Below are positions 52,028 through 60,222 of a stretch of DNA of 64,000 bases, piece by piece. The translations under genes were made by a program, and so were the position numbers. How positions within the stretch are numbered: the first letter of the stretch is position 1; each line of letters opens with the position of its first letter. A model generated the notes under the pieces. It did not search any database, had not been told where the DNA came from, and saw nothing but the letters and a program-made list of their open reading frames with translations. This DNA comes from Plantibacter sp. ME-Dv--P-122b (GTDB lineage: Bacteria > Actinomycetota > Actinomycetes > Actinomycetales > Microbacteriaceae), in the NCBI RefSeq assembly GCF_030209375.1, contig NZ_JARVSC010000001.1:62001-126000 (forward strand), written 5' to 3'.

Positions 52028-53563
52028 ATGACGACCGATTCCAGCCCAGAGCAGCCCATTGCACAGACGACCTCGGGAGCGGTCCGCGGGACGCGCCGAG
52101 CCGACGGATCGGTCGCCTTCCTCGGCATCCCATTCGCCGAGCCGCCGACCGGAGCGAGACGGTTCCAGGCCCCCGAGCCCAAGGCGCCCTGGGACGGCGT
52201 CCTCGACGCGACCGTCTACGGCGCGACACCGCAGCGGAAGGCCCTGGCCGAGATCACGACCATCCCGGAACCGTCGATCCCCGGCGACTCGACGCTCAAC
52301 GTCAACGTCTTCACGCCCGACCCGACGCCTCCGTCCGAGGGTGCAGGACTGCCCGTCCTCGTCTGGATCCACGGCGGCGGCTTCATCGCCGGGTCGCCCG
52401 CGAGCCCCTGGTACGACGGCCGGGCCTTCAACCGCGACGGCGTCGTCACGGTCTCCGTGTCCTACCGCCTCGGCTTCGACGGGTTCGGCTGGCTGCCCGA
52501 CGCCCCCGCCAACCGCGGCGTCCTCGACTGGATCCTCGCCCTCGAGTGGGTGCGCGACCACATCGCGTCATTCGGCGGCGACCCGCAGCGCGTGACGATC
52601 GCGGGCCAGTCCGCGGGCGGCGGGTCGGTCATGACCCTGCTCACGGTCCCGTCCGCCAGGCACCTGTTCCACCGGGCGATCTCCGTGTCCGGCGTCCCCG
52701 GCGACGTCCCGCTCCACGAGGCGCAGGCCCTGACCGCGCGACTCGCCGAGCACCTCGGGGTACCCGCGACCCTGGTCGGCTTCGCGAGCATCGCGGAGGA
52801 CACGCTGATCGAGGCTCAGCGGTTCGAACTCGTCCCCGGCGGCGCGACCGACCCGGAGTCCGTGCTCCGCGGGATGACGACGATGAACGGCCGCCTCGGC
52901 CTCGGGCCGGTCGTCGACGGCGAGTTGGTCGTCGACACCGTCGAAGCCGGCATGACCGCGGGACGAGGTGCTGACAAGCCGTTGCTCGTCAGCGCGACCC
53001 GAGAGGAGTTCGCCGGGTTCTTCACCGGTCGACTCGACGAGTTCGACGTCGTGGCGCCGACGCGTGCCCTGGAACTCATGGGCGTGCCGGAATCGCTCGG
53101 CGAGGCGTACGTCGCGACCCAGCCCGGCGAACGCACTGGACTCGTCGCGGGGCGCTTCGTGAGCGACGTCATGTTCCGGGAGCGCGTCATCCGCTGGCTG
53201 GCGCTGCGGGATGACGCCGAGACGTGGGTCTCCGACTTCGTGTGGCCCTCGGCGGTGAGCGGGATCGCGGAGCACTGTCTCGACGTCCCGTTCATCTTCG
53301 ACGTGATCGACGACCCGGACGTCACCCGGGTGGCGGGCCCGCACGCGCCACAGGAGCTCGCGGATCGGATCCACGGTGCGGTCGTGGGGTTCGTCCGAGA
53401 CGGGTCGCCGGGTTGGTCGCGGTCCGATCGCGACGCCTCCGGGATCGAGGTGTTCGACGCGGCCGGGGCGCCGACGGTCGAGCCGTTCGCGAGCGCACGC
53501 GTGCTCGCAGCGGCGAAGCGATTCGCGGAAGCGGCGTCGGGTGCGGCGTCGACACCGGTCTGA
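52028..53563 (+). CDS. carboxylesterase, type B family
   Basis: A 511-residue esterase starting MTTDSSPEQP behind GGAGGA. Motifs: FLGIPFAEPPTGARRF at the N-terminus, VWIHGGGFIAGSP (oxyanion hole), IAGQSAGGGSVM (catalytic Ser), ATREEFAGFF (acid) and GIAEHCLDVPFIF (His). It hydrolyses esters of broad type; no signal peptide, so cytoplasmic. It is monocistronic. Confidence 0.93.
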   Translation: MTTDSSPEQPIAQTTSGAVRGTRRADGSVAFLGIPFAEPPTGARRFQAPEPKAPWDGVLDATVYGATPQRKALAEITTIPEPSIPGDSTLNVNVFTPDPTPPSEGAGLPVLVWIHGGGFIAGSPASPWYDGRAFNRDGVVTVSVSYRLGFDGFGWLPDAPANRGVLDWILALEWVRDHIASFGGDPQRVTIAGQSAGGGSVMTLLTVPSARHLFHRAISVSGVPGDVPLHEAQALTARLAEHLGVPATLVGFASIAEDTLIEAQRFELVPGGATDPESVLRGMTTMNGRLGLGPVVDGELVVDTVEAGMTAGRGADKPLLVSATREEFAGFFTGRLDEFDVVAPTRALELMGVPESLGEAYVATQPGERTGLVAGRFVSDVMFRERVIRWLALRDDAETWVSDFVWPSAVSGIAEHCLDVPFIFDVIDDPDVTRVAGPHAPQELADRIHGAVVGFVRDGSPGWSRSDRDASGIEVFDAAGAPTVEPFASARVLAAAKRFAEAASGAASTPV

Positions 53564-53667
53564 GGGACTCGCGCCCTCGGCACGTAGGACGAACCGGGCC
53601 GTTGTGCCAGGGGGTGTGGCTGTGAGGCGTCCCGCGTTACCGTCGGGACACGAGGAAAGGAATCAGC

Positions 53668-53844
53668 ATGAGCGACCCACGAGACGAGATGGACGACCCG
53701 ATCGGCGATGCGCAGGAGGCGATCTCCCGAGCGCTGCCCGACAACGCTCCCGAGAGTGACGATCCGATGGCGGCGCCGACGGTCGACGACCCGGGCTCCG
53801 AGCCCGGCGACGGCGACCCCGCCGACCAGCCGGGTCTCCTCTAA
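53668..53844 (+). CDS. small acidic disordered protein (58 aa)
   Basis: Starts MSDPRDEMDDPIGDAQEAIS and ends ADQPGLL; Asp/Pro/Glu-rich and likely disordered after residue 25. GAGGAAAGG gives a strong ribosome site 7 nt before ATG. No family recognised. It is followed by the second GC-rich nested hairpin repeat. Confidence 0.65.
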   Translation: MSDPRDEMDDPIGDAQEAISRALPDNAPESDDPMAAPTVDDPGSEPGDGDPADQPGLL

Positions 53845-53926
53845 CGCGGCTCGCCGGGCCGGCCCGCTGCTCGGGAATCCCTGGTCAGCGCGGTGCTGCC
53901 ACCCGAGAGGTGCTGATCCGGTGCCG

Positions 53927-54046
53927 GCGCGGTGCGCTGGTCCGAACCCCCGGGATCAGGCCTGAGCGCGGGGCGTGCGCGTGAGCGCGACCCTCCGGAG
54001 ACCCGCGCTCACGCGTGTGCCCCGCGCTCGCGTCAGCGCACCGCGC
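53927..54046. repeat. GC-rich nested hairpin repeat, copy 2
   Basis: Three nested perfect stems: GCGCGGTGCGCTG/CAGCGCACCGCGC (53927-53939, 54034-54046), GAGCGCGGGGC/GCCCCGCGCTC (53964-53974, 54019-54029) and CGCGTGAGCGCG/CGCGCTCACGCG (53978-53989, 54004-54015). It shares GCGCACCGCGCTGGCGCA and the GTGAGCGCG...CCCGCGCTCAC core with 51790-51898. This is most of the 341-nt gene-free stretch 53845-54185; the rest holds a TACGGT -10 candidate (54151-54156). Confidence 0.8.
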
Positions 54047-54185
54047 TGGCGCAACCCGGGGCGGAGGTGTGCAACGCGGGGGCGCTCCGCGCGCGTAGCG
54101 GAACGACTTCGAGCGATGTCAACCCCCGGGACGGAATGGTCATGCCCCCATACGGTGGACGGAGTTCTGCGAAAGGAGCTTCACC

Positions 54186-54350
54186 ATGAACATCCTGCTC
54201 ATCATCGTCATCGTCGTTGCCATCGTTCTCGCCATCACCGGTGGGTTCGTCCAGTCCCTCAACTTCCTGCTGTGGGTCGGCCTCGTGCTGCTCGCGATCG
54301 CGATCATCGCGTTCTTGATCAGGACGATCACGGGTCGCAAGGCACTCTAG
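54186..54350 (+). CDS. 54-residue two-helix membrane protein
   Basis: MNILLIIVIVVAIVLAITGG, a short FVQSLN loop, a second helix (FLLWVGLVLLAIAIIAFLI) and a basic end (TGRKAL). AAAGGAG lies 7 nt before ATG. Small hydrophobic proteins of this shape are common in actinobacteria and often stress-related; function unknown. Followed by a strong hairpin. Confidence 0.75.
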   Translation: MNILLIIVIVVAIVLAITGGFVQSLNFLLWVGLVLLAIAIIAFLIRTITGRKAL

Positions 54351-54366
54351 CTCAAATCCGAGTTCA

Positions 54367-54402
54367 CGAAGCGGTCGGTCCCTCCTGGGGCCGGCCGCTT
54401 CG
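54367..54402. terminator. 16-bp hairpin with 4-nt loop
   Basis: CGAAGCGG (54367-54374) pairs with CCGCTTCG (54395-54402), continuing inward through 8 more pairs (two wobbles) to a TCCT loop. It lies between the 54-residue gene and the opposing amidotransferase stop at 54441. Confidence 0.78.
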
Positions 54403-54440
54403 CTGTGTCCGGGGTGGCGCGTGCGGGCGCGATCCGAGTC

Positions 54441-55190
54441 CTACCGCAGGGACGGGTCGACGCTCGTCCGCCGAAGCACCGCGTCGGCGAACGCCCCGAA
54501 CAACCGCTCGCCGGCCTCCCGCATCGGCCCCGCCACCGCGGCGACCTCGGACCGCAACCGGTCGGCCGCCTCCTCCGCGGTCCCCGCGATGAACGGCAGA
54601 TCGCGGAGCATGAGCGGTTCCGCGAGCCACCGGTCGAGCATCGGCGGGTCGACCTCGAGGTGGAACTGCGTCGCGAAGACCCGATCCTCGATCCGGAACG
54701 CCTGGTTCGGCGTCGACGGCGACGACGCGAGGACCGTCGCCCCGTACGGAGCCTCGACGACGTCCCCATGCCAGTGCAGCACCGGCAGCCGCTCGCCACG
54801 CATGCCGAGTTCGCTCTCGGTCAGGAGCTCGACGTCGCCGACGCCCACTTCATGCGCGGCCGCCGAGTGGAGTGTGGCGCCGAGGGCCGTCGCGATGAGC
54901 TGATGCCCGAGACAGACTCCGAACACCGGGATGCCGAGCACGGCCGCATCGCGCACGAGCTGCGCTTCGAGCCCGAGACCCGGGTGCTCCTCCACGTCGA
55001 GCGCGCCCATCGGGCCGCCGAGGAGGACGAACCCGTCGAATCCGGTGATCTCGCGCGCCGGCGGCAGCTCACGACGCTCGACGATGGTGTCGAGCGTCCA
55101 GTCGATGCCCGACGCCGTGAGCACCTCGCCGAGCACCGCAGGCTGCTCCCATGGCACGTGCTGCAGGACGAGGACGTGCGGTCTGGTCAT
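54441..55190 (-). CDS. type 1 glutamine amidotransferase (GuaA-like)
   Basis: A 249-residue class I amidotransferase-like protein starting [17 protein letters not shown] behind GGAGG. Catalytic Cys in [11 protein letters not shown], His and Glu in ATQFHLEVD, oxyanion loop [15 protein letters not shown]. Stand-alone members of this group hydrolyse gamma-glutamyl compounds or serve unknown synthetases; substrate not evident. Confidence 0.9.
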   Translation of the reverse strand: MTRPHVLVLQHVPWEQPAVLGEVLTASGIDWTLDTIVERRELPPAREITGFDGFVLLGGPMGALDVEEHPGLGLEAQLVRDAAVLGIPVFGVCLGHQLIATALGATLHSAAAHEVGVGDVELLTESELGMRGERLPVLHWHGDVVEAPYGATVLASSPSTPNQAFRIEDRVFATQFHLEVDPPMLDRWLAEPLMLRDLPFIAGTAEEAADRLRSEVAAVAGPMREAGERLFGAFADAVLRRTSVDPSLR

Positions 55191-55328
55191 CGAAAGGCCT
55201 CCAGGTCGCCGGGGCGGCGCGACCGGTCTCCGCCGGGTCGCGGAGGTCCGCGCCGTGCGAGCATCGTAGCGAATCCGGGCGTCGTCACCGGCCCGAGGCT
55301 TCGGGCTCCCGGCCGATACACTGTCACC

Positions 55329-55919
55329 GTGCTGCTCTCGGACCGTGACATCAAAGCCGAACTCGACGCCTCCCGCATCGCGCTCGACCCCTACTCGCCG
55401 GAGATGATCCAGCCGTCGTCCATCGACGTGCGCCTCGATCGCTTCTTCCGCCTCTTCGACAACCACAAGTACCCCTTCATCGACCCCGCGGAGGATCAGC
55501 CCGAGCTGACGCGCCTCATCGAGACGCTGCCGAACGAGCCGTTCATCCTGCACCCCGGCGAGTTCGTCCTCGGGTCCACGTACGAGCGGGTCTCCCTCCC
55601 GGACGACGTCGCCGCCCGCCTCGAGGGCAAGAGCTCGCTCGGCCGTCTCGGTCTGCTCACGCACTCCACCGCCGGCTTCATCGACCCGGGCTTCACGGGT
55701 CACGTCACCCTCGAGCTCAGCAACGTCGCGACGCTGCCGATCAAGCTCTGGCCGGGGATGAAGATCGGTCAGATGTGCTTCTTCCGGCTCACGTCACCGG
55801 CCGAGCGCCCGTACGGGTCGAGCGAGTACAGTTCCAGGTATCAGGGACAGCGTGGACCCACCGCCTCCCGTTCCTTCCAGAACTTCCACCGGACCGACGT
55901 CGGCGAGACGCAGCGCTGA
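55329..55919 (+). CDS. dcd: dCTP deaminase
   Basis: A 196-residue enzyme that makes dUTP (or dUMP in bifunctional forms) from dCTP. Motifs: [48 protein letters not shown] and [17 protein letters not shown]. Start codon GTG 55329 lies 6 nt after TACACT (55317-55322), a leaderless message. Actinobacterial homologues can be bifunctional deaminase/dUTPases; that cannot be judged here. Confidence 0.96.
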   Translation: MLLSDRDIKAELDASRIALDPYSPEMIQPSSIDVRLDRFFRLFDNHKYPFIDPAEDQPELTRLIETLPNEPFILHPGEFVLGSTYERVSLPDDVAARLEGKSSLGRLGLLTHSTAGFIDPGFTGHVTLELSNVATLPIKLWPGMKIGQMCFFRLTSPAERPYGSSEYSSRYQGQRGPTASRSFQNFHRTDVGETQR

Positions 55920-55982
55920 CGCAGGACTGAGGCGGGCGTCCCGACGACGGGCGAGCAGGTGGACCAGCAGAAAGGCCCCGCC

Positions 55983-56510
55983 ATGAGCACGTCAGAGCGA
56001 CCCGACTTCGCCCGCGCGATCACCGCCGACGGGCCGACGCCGCTCTACCCGCGTCGCATGGTCCGGTTCGGGCAGTTCGTCGGGTCCTGGGACGTCCACT
56101 CGAAGCGGCTCGACGACGAGAGCGGCGAGTGGGTCGAGTCCGACTTCCGCTGGATCGTGTCGTACATCCTCGAGGGGCGGGCCGTGCAGGACGTCCAGCT
56201 CGTCGCGAACGACGCGGAACCGTCCGGCTGGGAGACGGTCAGCACGGCGCTCCGCGTCTACGACCGGTTGATGGGTGCCTGGCGCGTGAACTACGTCGAG
56301 CCACGGCGCGGCGAGTTCTGCCAGCTCGTCGCGACGCCGCACCGCTCCGACGGCATCCGCCAGGACGGCACGCGGAACGACGACAAGCTCATCCGGTGGA
56401 ACTTCAGTGGCATCACCGAGGACTCGTACACCTGGGAGAGCTGGGTGTCCGACGACGAGGGCGTGACCTGGTGGCTGCAGGAGCACAACGAGGGTCGCCG
56501 CATCGCCTGA
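55983..56510 (+). CDS. hypothetical protein, possible DUF1579-like lipocalin fold
   Basis: A 175-residue protein starting MSTSERPDF behind AGAAAGG. The body is beta-rich: FGQFVGSWDVHSKRL, DFRWIVSYILEGRAVQDV, RLMGAWRVNYVEP and WNFSGITEDSYTWESW. The FVGSW and repeated Trp pattern resembles lipocalin-like/DUF1579 proteins, but I am not certain of the family. No catalytic motif. Confidence 0.75.
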   Translation: MSTSERPDFARAITADGPTPLYPRRMVRFGQFVGSWDVHSKRLDDESGEWVESDFRWIVSYILEGRAVQDVQLVANDAEPSGWETVSTALRVYDRLMGAWRVNYVEPRRGEFCQLVATPHRSDGIRQDGTRNDDKLIRWNFSGITEDSYTWESWVSDDEGVTWWLQEHNEGRRIA

Positions 56511-56541
56511 GTGGCTCCGTCTCCACCCTCCACCGCGACAC

Positions 56542-57027
56542 TCAGGGGTCGGTGCGCGCCAGGCGCTCCAGGAACGACGCCAGCTGCTCGCGCTCGGCCG
56601 TGGAGAAGCCGTCGAGGACACGCTCCTCGGCGGCGAGGTGATCGGGCAGGGCCGCTTCGACGAGGCGCTTGCCGGCAAGGGTGAGGGCGACGACCGTGCC
56701 GCGCCCGTCCTGCTCGCTCGGACGGCGCGTCACGAGACCGCGCTCGACGAGCTTGTTCACGCGCTGGGCGATCGCACTCGACGTCACCATCGACCAGTGG
56801 GCGAGGTCCTTCGGCGCGAGTTCGTGCGGTGAGCCGGCGCGGAGCAGGGTGGCGAGCACATCGAACGAGGCGCTGTCGAGACCGTGCTCGGCGAAGGTCG
56901 CGGACAGGCGTGTGTCCACCGCCGTCGCCGCCCGTGACAGTCGTCCGATGACGGCCATGGGCGAGACGTCGAGGTCGGGCCGCTCGGTCCGCCACTGGCT
57001 CAGGATGTCGTCGACGCGCGTGCTCAT
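56542..57027 (-). CDS. MarR family transcriptional regulator
   Basis: A 161-residue regulator: LDSASFDVLATLLRAG, MVTSSAIAQRVNKLVERGLV (recognition helix) and wing SEQDGRGTVVALTLAG. ATG 57027 is 6 nt after TACGCT (complement of 57034-57039), leaderless. It diverges from an EamA transporter; two 14-bp near-palindromes in the gap overlap the transporter start, so repression of that gene and probable autocontrol are likely. Confidence 0.93.
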   Translation of the reverse strand: MSTRVDDILSQWRTERPDLDVSPMAVIGRLSRAATAVDTRLSATFAEHGLDSASFDVLATLLRAGSPHELAPKDLAHWSMVTSSAIAQRVNKLVERGLVTRRPSEQDGRGTVVALTLAGKRLVEAALPDHLAAEERVLDGFSTAEREQLASFLERLARTDP

Positions 57028-57046
57028 CCAGCCAGCGTAGCAATTC

Positions 57047-57081
57047 GCTTAGCGCTGAGCTATTCTTGCTCAGTGCTTAGC
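57047..57081. promoter_or_regulatory. twin MarR operators over the EamA promoter
   Basis: GCTTAGCGCTGAGC (57047-57060) and GCTCAGTGCTTAGC (57068-57081) are each near-palindromic and are inverted copies of one another. Centres are 21 bp apart (two turns). The -10 TATTCT (57061-57066) lies between them and the second covers the GTG start at 57073. Confidence 0.75.
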
Positions 57082-58023
57082 AATCAACTCCGCATCGCCG
57101 CCGTCACCGCCATCGCCCCGATCAGCTGGGGGACGACCTACCTCGTCACGAGCGAACTGCTCCCGCCGGGACGACCGCTGCTGGCAGCCGTGCTCCGGGC
57201 GCTGCCCGCGGGCCTGCTGCTCCTCGCGATCACGCGAACCCTGCCGGTCGGTGGCTGGTGGTGGCGGTCGCTCGTGCTCGGCACGCTGAACATCGGCGCC
57301 TTCTTCGCCTTCCTCTTCCTCGCCGCCTACCGACTGCCCGGCGGGGTCGCCGCGACCATGGGGGCGATCGGGCCCGTGCTCGTCGCCGTGCTCGCGAGCC
57401 TGCTGGTGGGGGAGGCCTTGACCGTGCGCCGCGTCGTCGCCGGGTTCGCCGGAGTGGCTGGCGTCGCTCTCATCGTGCTGCAGGCCGACGCGCGTCTCGA
57501 TGTGATCGGCGTCGTCGCCGCGCTCGCCGGTGCGGTCTCGATGTCGCTCGGATCGGTGCTGAGCAAGCGGTGGGGGAGACCGGAGGTCGGTCGCCGGATC
57601 GGCGCGCGCCGGCGCACGAGCCCGGACCTCGACCCGAACGCCGGCAGCGACGCACCGGTCTCCGGCCTCGCGCTGACCGCCTGGCAGCTCGTCGCCGGCG
57701 GTCTCGTCCTCGTGCCGGTGCTGCTCGTCGTCGAGGGGCTCCCGTCGGCCGCGCCGGACGCCGCGGCGATCGGTGGGTACGCCTACCTCTCCCTCGTCGG
57801 CACTGCCCTCGGGTACGCCCTGTGGTTCCGAGGCATCGCCGCGCTCCCCGTCGGGTCGGTGTCGTTCCTCGGCCTCCTGAGTCCCGTCGTCGCCGTGCTG
57901 GCAGGCCTCGTGGTCCTCGGCGAGGCGCTGAGCCTCGGACAAGTGATCGGGATCGCGGTCGTCGCCGGCTCCCTCATCCTGGTCTTCACCGCGAGACGGC
58001 CCAGCGTCATACTGGGCGCATGA
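57073..58023 (+). CDS. EamA/DMT family transporter
   Basis: A 316-residue ten-segment transporter with two EamA repeats: WGTTYLVTSELLPPGRPLL and GGVAATMGAIGPVLVAVLAS in the first, SLVGTALGYALWFRGIAALP and SFLGLLSPVVAVLAGLVVLG in the second. A hydrophilic insertion (RWGRPEVGRRIGARRR and beyond) separates the halves. It probably exports amino acids or drugs. GTG start is leaderless after TATTCT. It overlaps the next gene by ATGA. Confidence 0.9.
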   Translation: MLSNQLRIAAVTAIAPISWGTTYLVTSELLPPGRPLLAAVLRALPAGLLLLAITRTLPVGGWWWRSLVLGTLNIGAFFAFLFLAAYRLPGGVAATMGAIGPVLVAVLASLLVGEALTVRRVVAGFAGVAGVALIVLQADARLDVIGVVAALAGAVSMSLGSVLSKRWGRPEVGRRIGARRRTSPDLDPNAGSDAPVSGLALTAWQLVAGGLVLVPVLLVVEGLPSAAPDAAAIGGYAYLSLVGTALGYALWFRGIAALPVGSVSFLGLLSPVVAVLAGLVVLGEALSLGQVIGIAVVAGSLILVFTARRPSVILGA

Positions 58024-58457
58024 GATTCCGCACCGTCATCGAGCTCCAGGGCAACAACACCGGGATCCTCGTCCCCGATGCCGTCGTCGAGGGCCTGGAC
58101 CGGGGCAAGCGCGTGCCTGTCGTCGTCACCGTCGGAGCAACCACCTACCGCAGCACCATCACCCCGATGGGCGGCAGGTACCTGATCGCGTTGAGTGCCG
58201 CCAACCGCGCCGCTGCCGGGGTCGCGGGAGGCGACGAGGTCGAGGTGGACCTCGAGGTCGACGACGCACCGCGCGTGTTCCCGCTGCCGCCCGAGCTCGA
58301 GACGGCGCTCGCGGGAGACGAGCAGGCGCTCGCCGCCTACGGAGCCCTGTCGTTCAGCCGACAGCGCGCGCTGGCCGAGCCGGTCGCACTGGCGAAGACG
58401 GATGCGACGCGCGACAAGCGGATCGCCGCGGCCGTCGAAGCGCTCCGCGGCGCCTGA
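58020..58457 (+). CDS. DUF1905/YdeI-type protein
   Basis: A 145-residue protein. The N-terminal DUF1905 barrel is seen in FRTVIELQGNNTGILVPDAV and YRSTITPMGGRYLIAL; the C-terminal YdeI/OmpD-associated helices in LSFSRQRALAEPVALAKTDA. Function unknown. It can be translated by coupling to the EamA gene (ATGA) and also from its own leaderless start (CATACT 6 nt upstream). Confidence 0.88.
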   Translation: MRFRTVIELQGNNTGILVPDAVVEGLDRGKRVPVVVTVGATTYRSTITPMGGRYLIALSAANRAAAGVAGGDEVEVDLEVDDAPRVFPLPPELETALAGDEQALAAYGALSFSRQRALAEPVALAKTDATRDKRIAAAVEALRGA

Positions 58458-58462
58458 GCTCG

Positions 58463-58521
58463 CTCAGTCGCCTGAATCTGTTCGGGAACCGGCTCGATCC
58501 GTGCAGATCCGGGCGCCTCAG
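58463..58521. repeat. 59-nt palindromic repeat, copy E
   Basis: Left CTCAGTCGCCTGAATCTGT (58463-58481), right GCAGATCCGGGCGCCTCAG (58503-58521), same 19-21-19 geometry but the most diverged copy. It lies between convergent genes and contains the idi stop codon. Confidence 0.75.
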
Positions 58522-59063
58522 CGGGCCGCGGACTCCGCGAGAAGCGGTACGACGAGCGGCAGCTGGAGCGTCAGCCAAGGGCTGAACGCGAAGGGCGCCT
58601 GCTCGACGGACGCCAGGAGCGATTCGGGCTCGGCCCAGGCCCACTCCATGACCTCGTCGGGGTTCGGCTCGGGCGTCGCGTCCGTGTAGGCGACGTAGAC
58701 CGGGCAGATCTCGTACTCGACCACACCCGAGGCGTCGACGGCGCGATACCGGAAGTCGGGCAGCACCAGTTCCGGTGCGGAGATCGGCAGGCCGAGCTCG
58801 GCACTCGCCCGACGCAGCACGGCGTCCACGCTGTCCTCGTCCGGGCCGGGGTGGCCGCAGAACGAGTTCGTCCAGACGCCCGGCCATGTGAGCTTCGAGA
58901 GCGCGCGCCGGGTCACGAGGATGCGACCGTCGGGCCCGATCACGTGGCAGGAGAACGCGAGGTGGAGTGGCGTCTCCAGCGTGTGGACGGTCGCCTTCGG
59001 CGTGGTGCCGATGCGGGTGCCGTCCTCGGCGAGCAGGACGACGAGTTCTTCGGGTACCGACAT
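58518..59063 (-). CDS. idi: isopentenyl-diphosphate delta-isomerase, type I
   Basis: A 181-residue Nudix-fold enzyme that interconverts IPP and DMAPP, supplying the primer for GGPP synthesis. Catalytic Cys in WTNSFCGHPGPDE, Glu in VEYEICPVYVAYTD, N-terminal HLAFSCHVIGPDGRILVTRR. It diverges from crtE with 85 nt between starts. GAGAAT lies 6 nt before its ATG, again leaderless-like. Confidence 0.96.
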   Translation of the reverse strand: MSVPEELVVLLAEDGTRIGTTPKATVHTLETPLHLAFSCHVIGPDGRILVTRRALSKLTWPGVWTNSFCGHPGPDEDSVDAVLRRASAELGLPISAPELVLPDFRYRAVDASGVVEYEICPVYVAYTDATPEPNPDEVMEWAWAEPESLLASVEQAPFAFSPWLTLQLPLVVPLLAESAAR

Positions 59064-59148
59064 GCGTCCATTCTCCCCGACGATCGGGGTGAACGCGAAT
59101 GGACAGCTAGCGTACTAATCCCACCGCTCCGTGAAGTAGCCTCGTGAT

Positions 59149-60222
59149 ATGGAGACCCACCACGTCGTCGACGTGCCCTATCGACAACAGCATCAGGTCG
59201 AGGATGCCCTCGAGCGTTTCCTCGAACTGGCGAAGACGCAGGCGGTGTCGTTCGGCGGCGCCGGCTACCTGCGGCTCTGGGAGACCATCGAGCGCAGCAT
59301 GGCCGGCGGCAAGCGGTTCCGTCCGCGGATGGTCATGACGGCCTACGAGGCGCTGGGCGGCGAGGACATCGTCGCGGCCGCTCACGTCGCCGCCGCCTAC
59401 GAACTCCTGCACACCGCGCTGATCGTCCACGACGACGTGATCGACCGCGACTTCGTCCGGCGCGGCAGCCCCAACGTCTCCGGCAGCTACCGCGACATCG
59501 CGCAGACCGCGGGCATCCCACTGCCGCTCGCCGAGCACCGCGGCATGTCCGTCGCCGTCATCGCCGGCGACCTCGCCCTGTCCGCGTCCTACCGCCTGAT
59601 CGACCGCGCCGGGAGCGCCGACTCGGTCCGCACCCGCCTGCGCGAGATCCTCGACGACGCCATCTCCGCCTCGGCGGCCGGTGAGCTCGCCGACGTCGAC
59701 TTCACGGTCGGCGGCGTCGTCCCGACGGTCGACGACATCATCCGCATGGAGCGTCTGAAGACCGCCTACTACTCGTTCGAGGCGCCCCTGCAGTCGGGCG
59801 GCGTCCTCGCCGGCGCTCCGGAGGCGACGATCGACGCGCTCGGAGCCTTCGGGCAGCAGATCGGTATCGCCTACCAGATCATCGACGACGTCCTCGGGGT
59901 CTTCGGCGACTCGAAGACGACCGGCAAGACGACGATCGGCGACCTCCGCGAGGGCAAGTTGACGGTCATGGTGGCGTTCGCGGCGGAGCAGCCCGAGTGG
60001 CACGCCGTCGAACACCTCTTCGGCGACCCGGACCTCGACGAGGAGGGTGCCGCCGTCCTGCGCGAGGTCCTCATGACGACGGGAGCCCGCCAGCACGCGA
60101 CCCTGCTCGCCGGGGACTACGCCAACCGCGCCTGGGAGCAGCTGGCCTCTCCGAGCATCCCGGCGCAACTCCGCGACGAGCTCCGTCCCATCGTCGCCAC
60201 CGTGCTCGAGCGGTCGCGATGA
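59149..60222 (+). CDS. crtE: geranylgeranyl diphosphate synthase
   Basis: A 357-residue trans-prenyl synthase. First Asp-rich motif DDVID at residues 95-99 (ALIVHDDVIDRD), second in YQIIDDVLGVFGD, and MAGGKRFRPRMV near residue 51. Product GGPP is inferred from the next gene. ATG is 6 nt after TAGCCT (59137-59142), leaderless. First gene of the carotenoid operon; every following junction overlaps. Confidence 0.95.
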   Translation: METHHVVDVPYRQQHQVEDALERFLELAKTQAVSFGGAGYLRLWETIERSMAGGKRFRPRMVMTAYEALGGEDIVAAAHVAAAYELLHTALIVHDDVIDRDFVRRGSPNVSGSYRDIAQTAGIPLPLAEHRGMSVAVIAGDLALSASYRLIDRAGSADSVRTRLREILDDAISASAAGELADVDFTVGGVVPTVDDIIRMERLKTAYYSFEAPLQSGGVLAGAPEATIDALGAFGQQIGIAYQIIDDVLGVFGDSKTTGKTTIGDLREGKLTVMVAFAAEQPEWHAVEHLFGDPDLDEEGAAVLREVLMTTGARQHATLLAGDYANRAWEQLASPSIPAQLRDELRPIVATVLERSR

